This document shows, piece after piece, positions 23,961 to 37,539 of a stretch of 64,000 bases of DNA. Under the pieces are notes generated by a model. That model made no database searches, was not told where the DNA came from, and was given only the letters and a program-made list of their open reading frames with translations. A program made the translations under genes and the position numbers. Numbering within the stretch: position 1 is the stretch's first letter; the number at the start of each line of letters is the position of its first letter. This DNA is from Owenia fusiformis (Eukaryota > Annelida > Polychaeta > Sabellida > Oweniidae), in NCBI GenBank assembly GCA_903813345.2, contig CAIIXF020000001.1, positions 26,523,915 through 26,587,914 of the forward strand, written 5' to 3'.

Positions 23961-26564
23961 GAAATCAATTTAAAAACAATAATGAGATTATTTCAGTGTT
24001 AATGACGAAGGAAGAATTCTTAAGAAATCGATGCAAATGATAATGGGTAAGAATAAATCCTGAACTAATGGTTCGATCAGTTTGGGTGACACACAGATTA
24101 GAACTGGCATAAACCAGGGCATTATCGCCCATAGGGAAATCACCCTCATGTTTTAGCTATCTCAAAAATAATCCCGCCATTTAGAAATAATCAAGACAAA
24201 TGAAAAATAAATGACCTCAAATTGGAAACACCTATCGGCGCGCTGTTGTTTGGAATATGGAACTGCAGCTTGACATACTTTCACCGTCTACGAAAATTAT
24301 TTCACTGAAATCAAGAGAACTAGTATTAACGGCAAAATAGCTGTAAATCTCATTCCAATCTTAAATTTACACAATTAATATATAGATTTGGACATAAAGT
24401 GGTTTTTCAGAAAATATCTCAGCTTAAAACAGATCCCAACACGGTAAGCAGTACGACGCGTTTCATTTTGAAAAAAACACTTGCATTGTTTTTCAATTTT
24501 AAAAGGCAATTATAAAATTCACTTTCAATTCTTTCAATTTAAAATGATTTGAGGAAATAATAATTTAGAATTATTATGTTGAATGTTTCAAACACAAGCA
24601 AGTTTTGTCCTTGTAACACGCGAGTCTCCAGTGGTCAATGTGCAACACATTACCATAGTTCTAGAACAAATCTAATACTCAGTTCTCAGAACTAATAACT
24701 TACGCACAAACACCTGTATCATCAAACTAAGACGAGCCACAAATTAGTTTAGTTTAAAAATGCATCGCTCGTATGAGGAGCCAGTTTCCCGAATGCATTA
24801 TTTTATATTGAAGTCCATCCCATACGAGTGCAGTGGGATAACCCCAAAGCGTTCTTAATTCAATTGATAATTAGACCGACTGGACTTATATGCCACTTTA
24901 GTCCATGGTATGAAATTCCGAGGACGCCTATAAAGGAACTGGTAACACAATATACAGCGCATGATATAGCGCAGCAATATTTGACCTAATATTCACATAC
25001 CTACACAATGCATGACATGTCCAGTTTTTTTTTATTATATAGCCGTTCAATATTCTTCTCGTGCTTTTGGGCTGAATTATGCGTGTACTTGGCAGGGGTC
25101 AAAAATATTAGTAAAAAACGAAATCCCTTTTTACATTTGGAGTACAGGCTGATACAGAAAATGATCTGCAATACATTTTGAGTGAATGTTTTAGGTTTCT
25201 CAACTATAAATTTGACGTTATTTTTTAGAGTGAAAAATGGGTCTTAACACGTTTTGAGATATGGGCTGTCATCGTCAGAATCAGCGAATTGCCTTTCCTT
25301 GACTGACTGTACGTGGCTACGGCAAAATTATTTTGCTTTAAAGTTATTAGATATTGCTCAGTTGTTTATAAAACAACCACCAAGAACTAGTCGAATTCAT
25401 GAAGCTTTGACAAAAAATAAGTTTCACCAAAACTGTGATGATAACCAGCAGTAATGTCTAAGAAGAGTCAAGTGTGTCAAGTTTAATCTACCTAAAAATA
25501 AAATGCTTTATCCTTGTTCATTCCTAATAAAATTCAGAGTTTAAGCCCGTTTTCGAGAACGTAGTGAGAACTAGTTTGGTGTGATAGTAGGGTTAAATTT
25601 AGTCAATCGGGGAAAAATATTCTGTGTGCACAAAGTCAGTCACTTGCTGTTTGACAATCAGGGCATTTTTCTAGCTTCAATTCTGTGTTTTTGACTTTGT
25701 AACTGGACACATGTCTATAAAATCGCGTAATCACCACGCCAATCTATAGTTCTTCAAAGTGTGGTCACTGTTTGCCTTCTGTTAACCGATTCTGGGTCGA
25801 AAACCAGGCATATTTTGGAAACGCAGTACAGACACTATGCCAACGCGGGTCCAGACATCATACATATTTGACAAAACTGGCAACGCGGTCACAGCAACAA
25901 TGAAGTTGATGTTTTATTATGTACGATACATTTTTGTTTCACAACGGACTTCAGGAAATGGGGTTGTTGGCCTGCTCTCCCTAGTTGGTGATATGTTTTC
26001 TGTTTATTTCCCTCAACATTCATACTAATTGTAGATGTGGTCCCTATTCTTCGTTTCGTTTGGTACAGGGACAGATTGTCATTGCTTGATCTTCTCTTTC
26101 TGAAAAAATGCGTCAGTTGCCTCACGCGTGTGCTTGATTAAATCAAAATCCTCGAGAGAAAAATGAACTACCTCTAATCTTATTTTAACCTTTATTCTCG
26201 ATTGTGTTATTTTGGTATTATATTAATAACCAATCTTATAGATGCTAGATGGTTATACGAAATTGATACAATGATAGGTGACCATTTTGATTTTGTTCAC
26301 AATTCTCATTTTAAAGTTTCATATCCAGGGTAGGCAAAAATATAATAATCCATGGAAAATATCTTTAATATTTTTGGGCTTAATTCAATAAGAAGGTTAA
26401 CTAGGCACAAACAAGGGTTGTAAATTTCTTTCTTCATCATCCTATAGTCTTGTGGTACTTCGAATAGTCAGCCTCTAATAGTTCCATTTTGGGAATAACA
26501 AAGGCGCGTAGGTTATCGCAAACAATTTCAGACGATTTAGGTAATCAGGCCTAAATGATGTTAA

Positions 26565-26915
26565 AGGGACAATGGACATACTTTTTCAAACTTGTTGACC
26601 TAATTTTCACCAAAAATGCAACATTTTATTTTATTTTTGAATGCATAATTATAATGTGCTTTGTGACATGTGGATTGCTCCACGGACTTTAAAGATACTG
26701 AATTTGGATGACCAAAATGAACTGAAACCAATGGATTGCATTACATTTTTCAATGGAGAAATATATGGGGAACACTAATCTTAGAGCAATTTAGTATTTC
26801 TTTCAAGAACAATTTGATACATCAAAATAAAGAATAGTACCATTAAACATTGTAAAATATGATTGCATCTTTGGTGAAAATTAAGTCATCATTTTGCAAA
26901 AGGTGTGTTGATTGC
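26565..26915. repeat. Inverted repeat with about 65-bp arms
   Basis: CCTAATTTTCACCAAAAATG on the left is answered by CATCTTTGGTGAAAATTAAG on the right, with complementary shoulders on both sides. The left edge follows TTAA (GTTAAAGGGACAATGG), so a TTAA-targeting origin is possible, but no matching right terminus was identified. Confidence 0.55.
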
Positions 26916-28956
26916 TTGTAAGATATCTCCGAGTCCGTTTGACTATTATTGTATATAATTTTCTTTGAGATAATGAATGGATCTAAAAGATATACAGTAA
27001 CTGTCTTCGTGGTCAGAAAATAGTCATAATCCAAGATATAAATGTTTGAAATTATTTGTGATAACCTACCCGAACCTTTCAAAATATTGTAAGTAATCTA
27101 ATTTTCCCATTAAATAGATTATGACACTGTAACCCCCAGTCCATTTAAACCATATCATCATGCCTGTTTGCTGTTTCGAAAACATTTGTATAAAATTTTC
27201 GAAAACAATGATTTAATAAAAGAAATTATAACAATTGTGCATATTTTTACCAACACTGTGCAATGATTCAGATGGATGGGAAATAAATATTTACAGCTAC
27301 GTACAGTATACTAGGCCTATCGAGGATTTAGTCTTAACTTACACTCCATTTCTACTACAGTACATTAATGAAACCATCAATGCTCCTTAACTTAAAGAGG
27401 GGACGTTTCAGATTAGTTTAAGATCGTAACAGAATAATTCATTTTCATGATTCAATCGCAGTCCGTTTCCATGCTTAAGGCGAATAAAAAGTTATGATGA
27501 TCCTATTAAGAGCTTTAAGTTACGTCAATTCAGGGATAAATGAAGATAATTAAAATTCCCAGAGCTCCCATAATTTGTAGCTCATAAACTGGAATAAAAG
27601 TTATAAACCGGGGTTGAATCCCATGATTCTGACAAAAGTAATCCAAAAATCTACATTTATGCATTAAATTGAGTTATAAATAGGTTACTGTGAATAAAAC
27701 TTCTTTAATTTGAACTTTTGACTCATTTTAATTACTTTTATGAAAGTATTTGAAAGTAAATGGTAATCTTGGGCAATATAACACGTCTTGGAATGTGAAT
27801 AAATGAAGAGGGGATCGAATAAGCACCAATCGTAAAAAGACCACATCCTCTTGTAGAGAGGAACTCATAGATGAACTTGTGCTGCATTCTATTTCATTTT
27901 GAAAACAATATCGAGATGGAAAGGTTCTTGTTTTTAATCACGTGCAAATGCTAGAAAGACCTTTCTCTACAAAAATGACAATAGGAGTGACACCACCAAT
28001 GTCATCATCCTAGGATCAACTAAATATACTCTACCTGTCACATAATCACTGACGGTGGTTCGGGGAAGCTTAGACACTAGACTATGTCTCCAAGGTCCTC
28101 CAGACCGCTCACCATTTGACACAGATTGCATGACTTGATGCGTGTTCACAACGTGTGATGTCTCAAGACATGGTCTAAGTCACCACTCCCAAAACTCTGT
28201 TCATTTTAGATACATTTTGAGAATTCTTTATCGAGTCGAAGACGCGCTTAGAATCATTACCAAAGCAGATCAAGAATGGTGAATCTGATCTTATTATTGG
28301 GTAAAGATACTTAAACATGAGTTTACAGTTATAGTTGTAGTTATGTAGAACGAAATAAGTCATATGAGAGATGGATAATCATGAATTTGCTTGATCGTCT
28401 ATTCTTGATGAGATTTGTTCTATTTCTCGTGATCGGACGTGATGGAGAAACAAATAATTTGCGAATCAAAAATCTACAATATTGCAAGTTCTAAGTACTG
28501 ATGCAAAATAATGTTAGTATCATATGACTTTATCATATTTTCAAATTTTTCAAACAAAACTGAGTTGAACGTGGCGAGGAATTTAAAAGGCATACATAGC
28601 AACTAGTATACATCGAAATCTGACGAGGAGTTTGCAATTTATTCATTGCACTGGCTACTACATGCGTCATATACATTTGAGACCATGTGATTACTCTCAG
28701 GGTCGAGAAAGGGGAGTAAATGATTACGTTTACTATACATATTAATTATATTGAACATGGCCAATGCAACGAGGCATGTATACTCAGTTATTAATTGGTA
28801 TAGGGTGATCTCTTCAACCATGGGCAATTGAGTAAATGAGCAATAAAAATCCGTAAAAAACTTCAGGATGTATGGTCATATTTTTGCAATAAAACACCGG
28901 TTGCCAATATTCTAATGCTTTAGTCCATGGTTCAGTCTAAATATTCTAATCTGGTA

Positions 28957-29062
28957 CTTAGCCTTGTCTAAGTCGGTGTCATTTTTATAAATTTTCTGTT
29001 TGCACATATTAAGTGAAAATGAAGATAAATAAAAGATAATTACCGACTTGGGCAAGGCTAAG
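28957..29062. repeat. Small hairpin element, 21-bp arms
   Basis: CTTAGCCTTGTCTAAGTCGG on the left and CCGACTTGGGCAAGGCTAAG on the right are reverse complements with two mismatches. Total about 106 bp. MITE-like. Confidence 0.65.
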
Positions 29063-29465
29063 ATCTTATGTACATATGAGTATTGTTACATTTAAAGGGG
29101 TATTCCTTGCCAGACCATTTCTCTCCTGATATGGTAGCAATAATCATATATGTACTTTCCATATTTAGCAAAAACATTGGAATATGTTTTAATATGATCA
29201 ATATTGATCATTTAAAAATGTAGTGCTCATGTCCAGCATGCTGCCATCTTTTAAGATTTTAGACAGTAAGTGATGTCATCGACACTGAACTTCTATTACA
29301 TTGCCTGTAACAATATAGGGAAGAAGCACAAAAGTACTTAGTGGTCTTTATTGTTTGTGCAAAGATATTTTCAGGGCTTGTCAACTTAGAATTAAAAGAT
29401 GAGATTTTTAAAAGGATTAAATCGTAAACAAAAATTGAAAAAGAATATTCAGCTGGTTTTGTAAT

Positions 29466-30165
29466 TCTTAATATTTTTTGTCCAAACTCAATGATACTAT
29501 ATCTCGAGTTAAATGCCATCTTAACGAGGTCAAAGAAGCATGTATCAGAGTAGATCACGTCGAATGGCACAACAGTCTTTGGGACGATAGTCGTAACCCA
29601 AATGGCAACAAATTACGGACATATCGACTGTTTAAAACACATTCCATGCAGCCCGCCCATTATACTTGTATCAACATGTCAAGGAGTGAACGCAGAGCTA
29701 TTGCCCAACTTAGAAGTGGAACACTCCCATTGAAGATCGAAACTGGACGATATAACAATACCCCACTCCAGGATCGCCGATGTCACTGTGATAATTTAAC
29801 TGTTGAGGACGAGTTTCATTTTCTTTTACAGTGCAATAGTTATGAAGAACTGAGAACTCCATTGTTTTTAGATTGTGTTAAGGAAATTCCTGACTTTCAT
29901 CAGCTTAACCATATTCAACAATTTTGCAATATTATGTCAACACAGAGCCTACAAAGGACACTATCCAAAACACTTATAAAAATGATTTTAAAAAGACGTA
30001 CTCTACTGTGATAATTTAACCTTTTATATAGTCATACTGAATCTAGTCTCTCATAGGTCGACACCGGCCGGGCCAGACGATTTTAATATTATTGTTTTAT
30101 AATTGTATGTATTTTAAATGGCGTGAGACATAAATAAAATATAACATAACATAACATAACATATA
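29466..30165 (+). mobile_element. 5'-truncated LINE 3' end with ATAAC-repeat tail
   Basis: An open frame of 177 codons is followed by a short 3' UTR and a tail of tandem ATAAC units (about 30134-30160). The protein has the cysteine/histidine pattern seen at the C-terminus of non-LTR retrotransposon proteins: RCHCDNLTVEDEFHFLLQCN, preceded by LRSGTLPLKIETGRY. Microsatellite 3' tails are typical of CR1/L2-like LINEs, but the clade is not proven. The endonuclease and most of the reverse transcriptase are missing. Confidence 0.8.
29478..30011 (+). pseudogene. LINE ORF C-terminal fragment (post-RT zinc-knuckle-like region)
   Basis: About 177 aa, open to a TGA at 30009-30011. There is no credible start codon: the frame opens at TTG (SKLNDTISRVKC...). 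It is the C-terminal remnant of a retrotransposon polyprotein, with CxC...HFLLQC residues near its middle. It keeps an intact frame, so the insertion may be fairly young. Confidence 0.75.
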
Positions 30166-30290
30166 AAAAGTTGAGAGTCGATGACCTAACTAAATATGAC
30201 AGCCTTCTGGAATTGAGCATTACATCTTTAAGTGATCAATATTGATCATATCAAAACATTATTCCGTATTTTGCTAAACACGGGAAGTAC

Positions 30291-30383
30291 GTAAAACCTG
30301 TGTATATTGGACATTAGCCTAAGAGGAAGGGTGTCCACTGGAGACATGTGTTCACTATCTGTGTTCACTAAGACAGGTTTTAC
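30291..30383. mobile_element. Short MITE with 11-bp TIR GTAAAACCTGT
   Basis: GTAAAACCTGT at 30291-30301 is matched by ACAGGTTTTAC at 30373-30383. The interior repeats GGACA/GTGTTCACT motifs. A related end (AGGTTTTACTTTAC with GGTGTTCA motifs) lies at about 1166-1300. No clear target-site duplication. Confidence 0.6.
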
Positions 30384-31629
30384 TATATTTGCTTTTTTCT
30401 AATCATCAGCTATGTGACATTCGTAAAACACATTGCACGAAAAGACGAATGACTGTCTATATCAATTGGCACACATGCGTGAAAAATGAGTGGATAAACT
30501 GTTCAGAGAAAACGTGTGATATATCGTACAGAACTTGGGTCTTTGCCTTCATAAAACAGAAAATTTCAATGTGTTAAATAAAGCCGCTTGGTAATAGTTA
30601 TTTAGAGTTTTTCCTCACAAGCACTAAATTGAGTTACTGGATCAATTACTGGGTAAATAAATGCATCTGCAGCAAAACCTGTGTTTGTGCAAGGTAAATA
30701 GGAAGCGAAATTCTAGGATAAGGCACCCACATCTTACCTGGCTAAAACAATTAAAACGGAAGTTCAAAGATATGATCATGTGAACTTCTTGTAGTGCTGG
30801 ATCAGCAGCGCTTTTGCTCCTCCTTTTCATACCTCTTGCTTTGGGTAGCATGGTTATATGTCCCGTATTTTCGTAAATAATAATTGGTCGAAATTGTTTT
30901 TGTTGTTGTGAAATGTTTTTTATTTCTTTATTTAATGGGGAATCTAATGAGCACATTTTAAAATGTTGGGGTATCTAAATATAGTTGACATGATCATTAT
31001 TTGCATTTGATATAAAATAAATTACTTAGTAATATGGTGGGATTAAATAAATGACCCAGACAAAAATGGGATATTAGAAGACAAATAAGAGAGATGAAGA
31101 AAAGCATATTTGATAAGCATCAAGAAAAAGATGATTTGGGAAATTCTGCATATTCAGGGAAGGTTATTCCGATTACTACTAAAAAAAGATCAGTAAGGTG
31201 CTTATAATTAAGGCCACATATTAAATTTTTTTAATGTCCTTTAAACTCAGATTAATACTTTGCTGATCTTTCTGGCCAAAAAGGGAACATTATTTATCAC
31301 CCAGAAATCGGCCCACTAGTTCCGTTTTTCATCATAATTAATTTTGCTAAGTGGGGCAAAATTCAGCTCGGACCCAAGTTTTAAACATTGCAAAAGTCAG
31401 TACAAGGGGCATAGGGGCTATTGGAAGAAGGTGTGACAGGTGTGGCATAGACAGTAAAGTGTTCATACTCATACTCTTGCAAGAATACATCCTATACCTC
31501 TCCAAATTGCCACCACTTCCTTGCACATAAAGATGCGCTCTGTCCACGTCATGCATGGTTTAGCCCCGAGTCATCTGTGGGTTAAAGCAGAGAAAAACAG
31601 CCCATGGGCAATTCTTTCTCGAGGTTTTG

Positions 31630-31850
31630 CAATATCTGGTGGAGGAATTGTGAGCACAGATGCTCCTGAGATAGGTCCAAAAGAAAAAGTTACCTGATTG
31701 GTTGTTGAATTTGTTGATCATGAACCTGATTGGCTGCCTGGTTTAAGGCACATGTGGGCATTTGCGTGACTCAACGGGGATTCCCATTTCCCCTCGCTAG
31801 CCGAGGAATCGATTATGCTTGATTTTGAAAATTTTGAAAAAATCTAAAGT
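31630..31850. repeat. Dispersed repeat (partners at 5190 and 37330)
   Basis: The right part matches 5190-5330. The left part (AATTGTGAGCACAGATGCTC, CTGAGATAGSTCCAAAAGAA) matches 37330-37380. This copy may be a composite of two elements or the fullest copy of one. Confidence 0.6.
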
Positions 31851-32899
31851 GATCCCCATAAACTTGAATTTTCATCAGTTTTAGTCATGGGCTTTCAACA
31901 GGGAAGTATTGCCTTGGGTTTTAAAAATTGGAGAAAATGCTTCTTGTACACATTCCAAGAAAAATCTTATTTTGTACTTTTCATGAATGATTTAACTCAA
32001 AAATAAAAACATGATTATCTCATCTGCATACATGTTGATAATTTAATATAAAATGGAATTCATCACAATTATGGCAATAATAAATGTGAACATTCTCCCA
32101 CAAATTATATTTTTACTGGAATGTCTTCTTGAATTATTACCCACAATGCAACATTTGAAGAGATATTATTTACAAGTAATATGTAGATTTCAAGTATGAT
32201 ATCACATTGACTGAATTTTGAAAACTTTGAATTGTGTAAATCAAGATTATTTCTAATAACTAGTCCATTGTTATATTGTCATATTGATTACAGAAAACAT
32301 GAGTTTTTCCTATCAAGTTTCTTATAATATAACATTAATATTCATGTATTTTTCTAATTTTTCAGATTTTTTTGTGTTGGCTGAAGATTTTCCCTGCCAT
32401 AGGTGCAAAAATGACTGGCTTCAAAGGTTACTAGATACTTATCAACAATATCAAGCTCAGATTTACAACTTCACATGAATCAATCAACAAAAATGAAGGC
32501 GTAACGTTACACCATTCACCATCACCTATTAATGGTACAGTTAAATCAACTTTGTCTGATCTGAAAAACTCCGTTCCTGATGAAACACAATGGAGATTAT
32601 AAGACCAGACCATGTCCATAACAGCAGAGTATTGATAAGGTGAAAACAAAATGATACTGTGCAATGTTAACGAGATGCCAAGAACTATATACTCAAAATG
32701 ATAACAATGAATGATAACACGACTTTGATGTTGACATGAAAATTGAACTATAAAGAGAGTCAGTTAGCAGGGACAATTTGATTCTCCTGTCTTCCAACTC
32801 TTTGAGGTAATGATTTATGATTCAAAATTAGATAAGGATATATTGGAAAATACTAATATTGGAAATATTCTGGAAAATACTATTTGCTGGAAAGATTTA

Positions 32900-33343
32900 T
32901 AGGCTGTCCCAAAAGTATGGGACCTCCATAGGCAGAATGTACCAATGCCCCCATAGTATGTGTCATATGTGATTTTAAAGCTTATCCAAAGTTACATTGA
33001 TTTGCAAAGTATCATGTGTCAATTCCCAAATTGGAAAAAGGTTACAGATTTTTCAAAATTTAGTTTCTGGCTACAGTTGAAGTTCAGTTTTACACTAAAT
33101 TAGTAGTAGTGTGTCTTTCCTTGGCCATGTTGCATTTTAAATCCTCTTAAAACATTTTTAAGGAAATAAAGAGTTTCCATGGAGTATCTACCCTCACCTT
33201 GGCCAAACACTATTTGAGAGTTGAATCATGATACTGGACAAGTCAATGTAATTCTTGATAACCTTCAAAATGTTATATAATACATACTGTGAAGGCATTG
33301 GCATATGTCTGCCTAGGGGGTCCCATACTTTCTGGACACCCTG
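32900..33343. mobile_element. Tc1/mariner-like non-autonomous element, 444 bp
   Basis: Ends TAGGCTGTCCCAAAAGTATG on the left and CATACTTTCTGGACACCCTG on the right. The TIR is about 45 bp and continues through GGGACCTCCATAGGCAGA and its complement. TA flanks both ends (32898-32899 and 33344-33345). The 444 bp hold no transposase frame. TA duplication and CAGGGTGTCC-type termini point to the Tc1/mariner superfamily. Confidence 0.8.
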
Positions 33344-34038
33344 TACAATGGTACATTGGTAAATAGTTTTTAAAATCTTAGTTTTTCATTTTAACCAAAT
33401 TAATGATTATTTCTGCTTATCTAAAATTTTGGTTGTCTATCCATTGAATCTGTGAGTTTTTGGCATGACCCCCCCTCCTCACAGGGGCTGTGTTGAGAAA
33501 AAGGGTTAGAAATATGTCGCTGGAATTATGAAATTATGATTTTTAAAAAAATGTTAACTGTAATTTTTACATGTTTTTATTCTCATTTTCTGCTCAATCA
33601 GCATGCAACCTGGTGGATGGATGCCACATATATCTTGTCATTAAAATACCAAGAAAACAACCTATCAGTTATTTCACATGGCCTCCATTTTGAATTTTTA
33701 AATATATTTTGTCATCAAAATGTCTTCCACTCATGGTATTTAATTTGAATTTGTACAACTTTGATGTACAACTTCAAAGTCTATAGCTGACGAACTTTCG
33801 GAACTCTGGAGGATAGAACTTCATACAAATCGACTGGTGCTATGCTCATTGAGAGTGATATTTATTAGTTTTTGTCTTGTCCTATTATTTTCTGTTAAAA
33901 AGCTAGAACGAGATTCATGAAAACTGAAATTTTGAGAATATCCTCATTCCAAAAACTTGGTCAAATGTATCAAGTTTTAATGTCATTTGGTCAATTTTTC
34001 AATTACACACTTCCTGTCTGTCTAGATCTACATTTATT

Positions 34039-34801
34039 ATCCCATCGAACGAAGTTCATTTTACGATTTTTGCTGTAACTCAAAATATAGTGGAGCGATT
34101 TTGTTCATATTTGGTATGTGAATACTATAAGCATTGCACACTGTCTAAAGACACTTTTGGTAGAAGGCGGCCATTTTGAAAAATGGCCGCAATTTTAACG
34201 TATTTTACTATAACTCGAAAAGTAGTGGAGCGATTTTGTTCATATTTGGTATGTGAAAACTATAAGCATGGCACACTGTCCTATGACACTTTTGGTAGAA
34301 GGCGGCCATTTTGAAAAATGGCCCCCATTTTAATGTATTTTACTATAACTCGAAAAGTAGTGGAGCAATTTTGTTCATATTTGGTATGTGAATATTATAA
34401 GCATGGCACACTGTCTATTTCTAATGACACTTTTGGTAGAAGGTGGCCATTTTGAAAAATGGCCGCCATTTTAACGTATTTTACTATAACTCGAAAAGTA
34501 TTGGAGCGATTTTGTTCATATTTGATATGTGAATACTTTAAGCATGGCACATTGTCTAATTAAACTTTGGGGAGTAGTCGGCCATTTTGAAAAATGGCCA
34601 CCATTTTTATGTGTGTTATTTTACAAGTATGTGTGCGATTTTTCGAAAATTTTAGAGATGGCTACTTAAAAGCATATTATTTCTCCTGATGACAACTTGG
34701 CTAGTGAGCAACCATTTTGAAAATGGTGGCCTTTCTGGTGTGTTGTTTTATGATATTTGCATTCGTTTGTAAAAATGCCAGCCATTTCTGTTCGATGGGA
34801 T
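34039..34801. repeat. Tandem array, four units of about 135-141 bp, inside 12-bp inverted ends
   Basis: Units from about 34062 to 34635 each contain TATAACTCGAAAAGTAGTGG, GATTTTGTTCATATTTGGTA, GGCACACTGTC and a CGGCCATTTTGAAAAATGGCCG hairpin. The fourth is the most diverged. The block lies between ATCCCATCGAAC (34039-34050) and GTTCGATGGGAT (34790-34801), a perfect 12-bp inverted pair that suggests a larger element. No coding capacity. Confidence 0.75.
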
Positions 34802-35228
34802 TCGCTACGCTTTGGCATTGCCGTTGTTCTGGTTTCTATCATGTCTATCTGTGTCTGAAATTGGGGCACACTTTAAAATCACTTCCCTATGAATGATGAT
34901 GAATTTGTTCCCTTATAGTATGGTTTAGAAGGTATCAATCAAGTTCTGCTATATTGAACACATGCAATATTATATAAATTGTATTGAATATCATGAAAAT
35001 AAAGTGAATTATTGATAATATTTAAAATAATTATAACATCTGTCTGTGTCATATTTGTTGTTAGCATAATTTTTACAAAATTTGCAATTATATCCCCAGC
35101 ATGAAAACATTAAATATTGCATTATTAGAGCAAAAGTATGTACCAGGCATAATTCTGTTACAAATGCTAGGTATAACATTTTCAACAAATGAGTATTCTC
35201 GATTTGAAGAACGAAGTTCATCACTCTA

Positions 35229-35530
35229 GCGTTACCCTGCTTTGCACAATTCTTTTACATTATTTAGGCTAGATTTGAATGTCTTCTTTTGAAAAGATTT
35301 AATTTGGGTGATATTTCAAATTTTTTCATAAAAAAATAAATTATGAGTGCAGTAAACTGATGAACTTCTTTCTCCAAATCTAGACTAATTGTATTTTATT
35401 GAATCGGTCTACTGCACGTTACCCCTGCTTCGAACAATTGTGATATTTTTACATCTTGCAGAATTAAGTGTGTTCTTTTGAATATTCAAGATTTAATTTG
35501 GGTGATATTTCTAAATTTTTCATTAAAAAA
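35229..35530. repeat. Tandem duplication, two units of about 180 bp
   Basis: CGTTACCCTGCTTTGCACAA and, about 185 bp on, CGTTACCCCTGCTTCGAACA start two similar blocks. Both continue with TCTTTTGAA, AGATTTAATTTGGGTGATAT and TTTTTCATWAAAAAAT...TTATGAG. Confidence 0.7.
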
Positions 35531-35609
35531 TTATGAGCCCAAGAGACTGTTCTCCGTACGGCGACGTCTCCTTTTATTCCAGTCCAGGCATAAATTCTAT
35601 GCTAAATTT

Positions 35610-35730
35610 TATATTCGAACACGAATGTATTCACGCCTTCTATAAAATGTAAACAAAGTCAACATTTCACGCGGGGTGTATTCGACAATATTACCCCTGC
35701 TTTTCGGTCTATATTTCTTAATTATATTCT
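35610..35730. repeat. Dispersed repeat (partner at 1885-2060)
   Basis: Second copy of the family described at 1885-2060, shorter in the middle. Non-coding. Confidence 0.65.
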
Positions 35731-36889
35731 CATTCTCAAGCTACTATTTTTACCATTAGCAACCAATTAAAAACTTAGGCCTACAATGGAGTGATTGGAT
35801 CAATTTTATGAATTAGACAATGGTTGCCTCAAGTTAAGCCCCTTCAGTGATAAATGAAGAAATGTAACCTCTTGCAATGATATACAAATGTCATTCATGT
35901 ACATTATGAATATACTTTTCCATATATTATTGCCATTCCTTATTTATGCCCCAGCATTGAACATTCTCAGATTCCAATTTCAATATAATATTCAGTTGAA
36001 AATCAAAATTAACGTTATTATTTTATATTTTCTGAGTTTTCTGATTTAGTTACATTTACCAATAGAATTTATATTTTCTATGGTAACCGGGTACTACTAG
36101 TAATCGGTTTGTTATAATTTGCCTTTTGGGTCACTGTACTCAGTGACCGGTATCATTGACCTCCTGTGGAATGTATTTGACAAGTACATGTAGTTGCTCA
36201 CTCTAGAATAGACATCAGGAGACGGTAAAGAGCCGATTAAATACAAATAATCGCGCGTGTTATGCAGTTTTAAGGTATGTGCAGTTCCTATATGATATAG
36301 ACTTTCTTTTAATCTCGTTGGTCAAGCGATTTACCAAGAACAAATCGGTTGAAGAGCTCACTAAACTCGTCGAATGTCAGAAGGAAAATCGCCATTCAGC
36401 TGATTCCAAATCGAGTCAGCCCCGATAAGGACAGCTCATTTCAACTTAATGTCCAGCGAATCTGTCTAGTATAGATCCAGACACACTTATATGAAGGGAC
36501 ATAGACCACTCACGTCATAACTTATAAAGTTACACCTTGAAATCTGAAAATACATGTTACAAGTCGAAAACAACAGTCAAACTGCCTACCGAACTAGTGG
36601 TTTTTATTCGATTGTTTCAAGGGGTCTTCAAAATGCTCGAAATGAAAGTTCAAATTACCCTACTTATATTGAAGTTGCGTGATCGAAACCTATTTAAATC
36701 GTAAAAAGAAACTATACATTATGTCTCTGCCAAGTATAAAGTGTAAATATTCTGTAGTTTTTACAGGATTAGAATATCTATTCGGGAAGTGGAGATTCTG
36801 GACGTATGCCGAGAATTTTTAATCACCGGCGCGTAGTGATAATCGTGACGTCATATTTTGGTTTGGCCGCCCAGCTGCTGGTGGAGGAA

Positions 36890-37330
36890 TATCCCAGATG
36901 CGAGTAGAAATAATCTTGATTTACGTCATTAAAAATTCACAATTTAGTCAAACTGATGTCATATCTTGAATCTACATGTAAAATTACATCTAGATATGTG
37001 GTTTTGAAAAGAGTTTATCAACTTTGAAAATTTAATTTTCTTTGAAAATGTGACTTCTAGGTCGGGGAGATTCCCCATAGACCCCATTTTGTAAAACCAC
37101 AAAAAGTGAAATATCTTTTCTTTTGTTGGGCAGATAATATTTTCTTTTACTGGACATATTTTAATTTGTATATCTATCACATACATACGGGTAATATGAA
37201 AAGTAAACCATTAAAACTGATGAATATTCAGGTTTAGGGAATTTTGTAATACCCTGCCATGTTATTTCCCCCGACTGAATCAGCCACCTGGTGGCGAAAC
37301 TGGTAACTACCTACTCGCATCTGAGTAATT
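36890..37330. repeat. Weak inverted pair AGATGCGAGTAG / CTACTCGCATCT
   Basis: CCCAGATGCGAGTAG near 36893 faces CTACTCGCATCTGAG near 37311. Outside the right arm lies the dispersed repeat AATTGTGAGCACAGATGCTC shared with 31640. Possibly a MITE of about 430 bp, but the shared arm is short. Confidence 0.4.
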
Positions 37331-37539
37331 GTGAGCACAGATGCTCCTGAGATAGCTCCAAAAGAAAAAGTCACAACAATTCAAGTCAGGGGAACTTCCA
37401 TTGGCACTTAGCCCTTGCACTGATTTTTTCAATATCTAAAACTTGTTCCAGAGCCGATTTTAGCCCACTGTGCAAATGGAAGGATTTCTCACCCAACCAT
37501 TACCACATGTGAATGAATGACATATATATCATTGCCAAG

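Larger units (their letters stand above)
19277..29465. other. Gene-free region downstream of PSMB6
   Basis: No exon chain or protein-like open frame could be supported on either strand over about 10 kb. Recognisable content is limited to the 3' UTR area of PSMB6, a truncated fold-back element (20878-21230), a dispersed repeat (23690-23960), an inverted repeat (26565-26915) and a small hairpin (28957-29062). The rest is AT-rich and featureless to inspection. No tRNA or rRNA gene was recognised. Confidence 0.45.
29140..30310. repeat. Inverted arms flanking the LINE fragment
   Basis: Left about 29165-29240 (TTTAGCAAAAACATTGGAAT...AATATGATCAATATTGATCA) and right about 30218-30300 (GAGCATTACATCTTTAAGTG...TATTTTGCTAAACACGGGAA) are reverse complements at roughly 80%. 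Each contains the palindrome TGATCAATATTGATCA. Either the LINE inserted into an older fold-back element, or two copies lie in opposite orientation. Confidence 0.6.
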
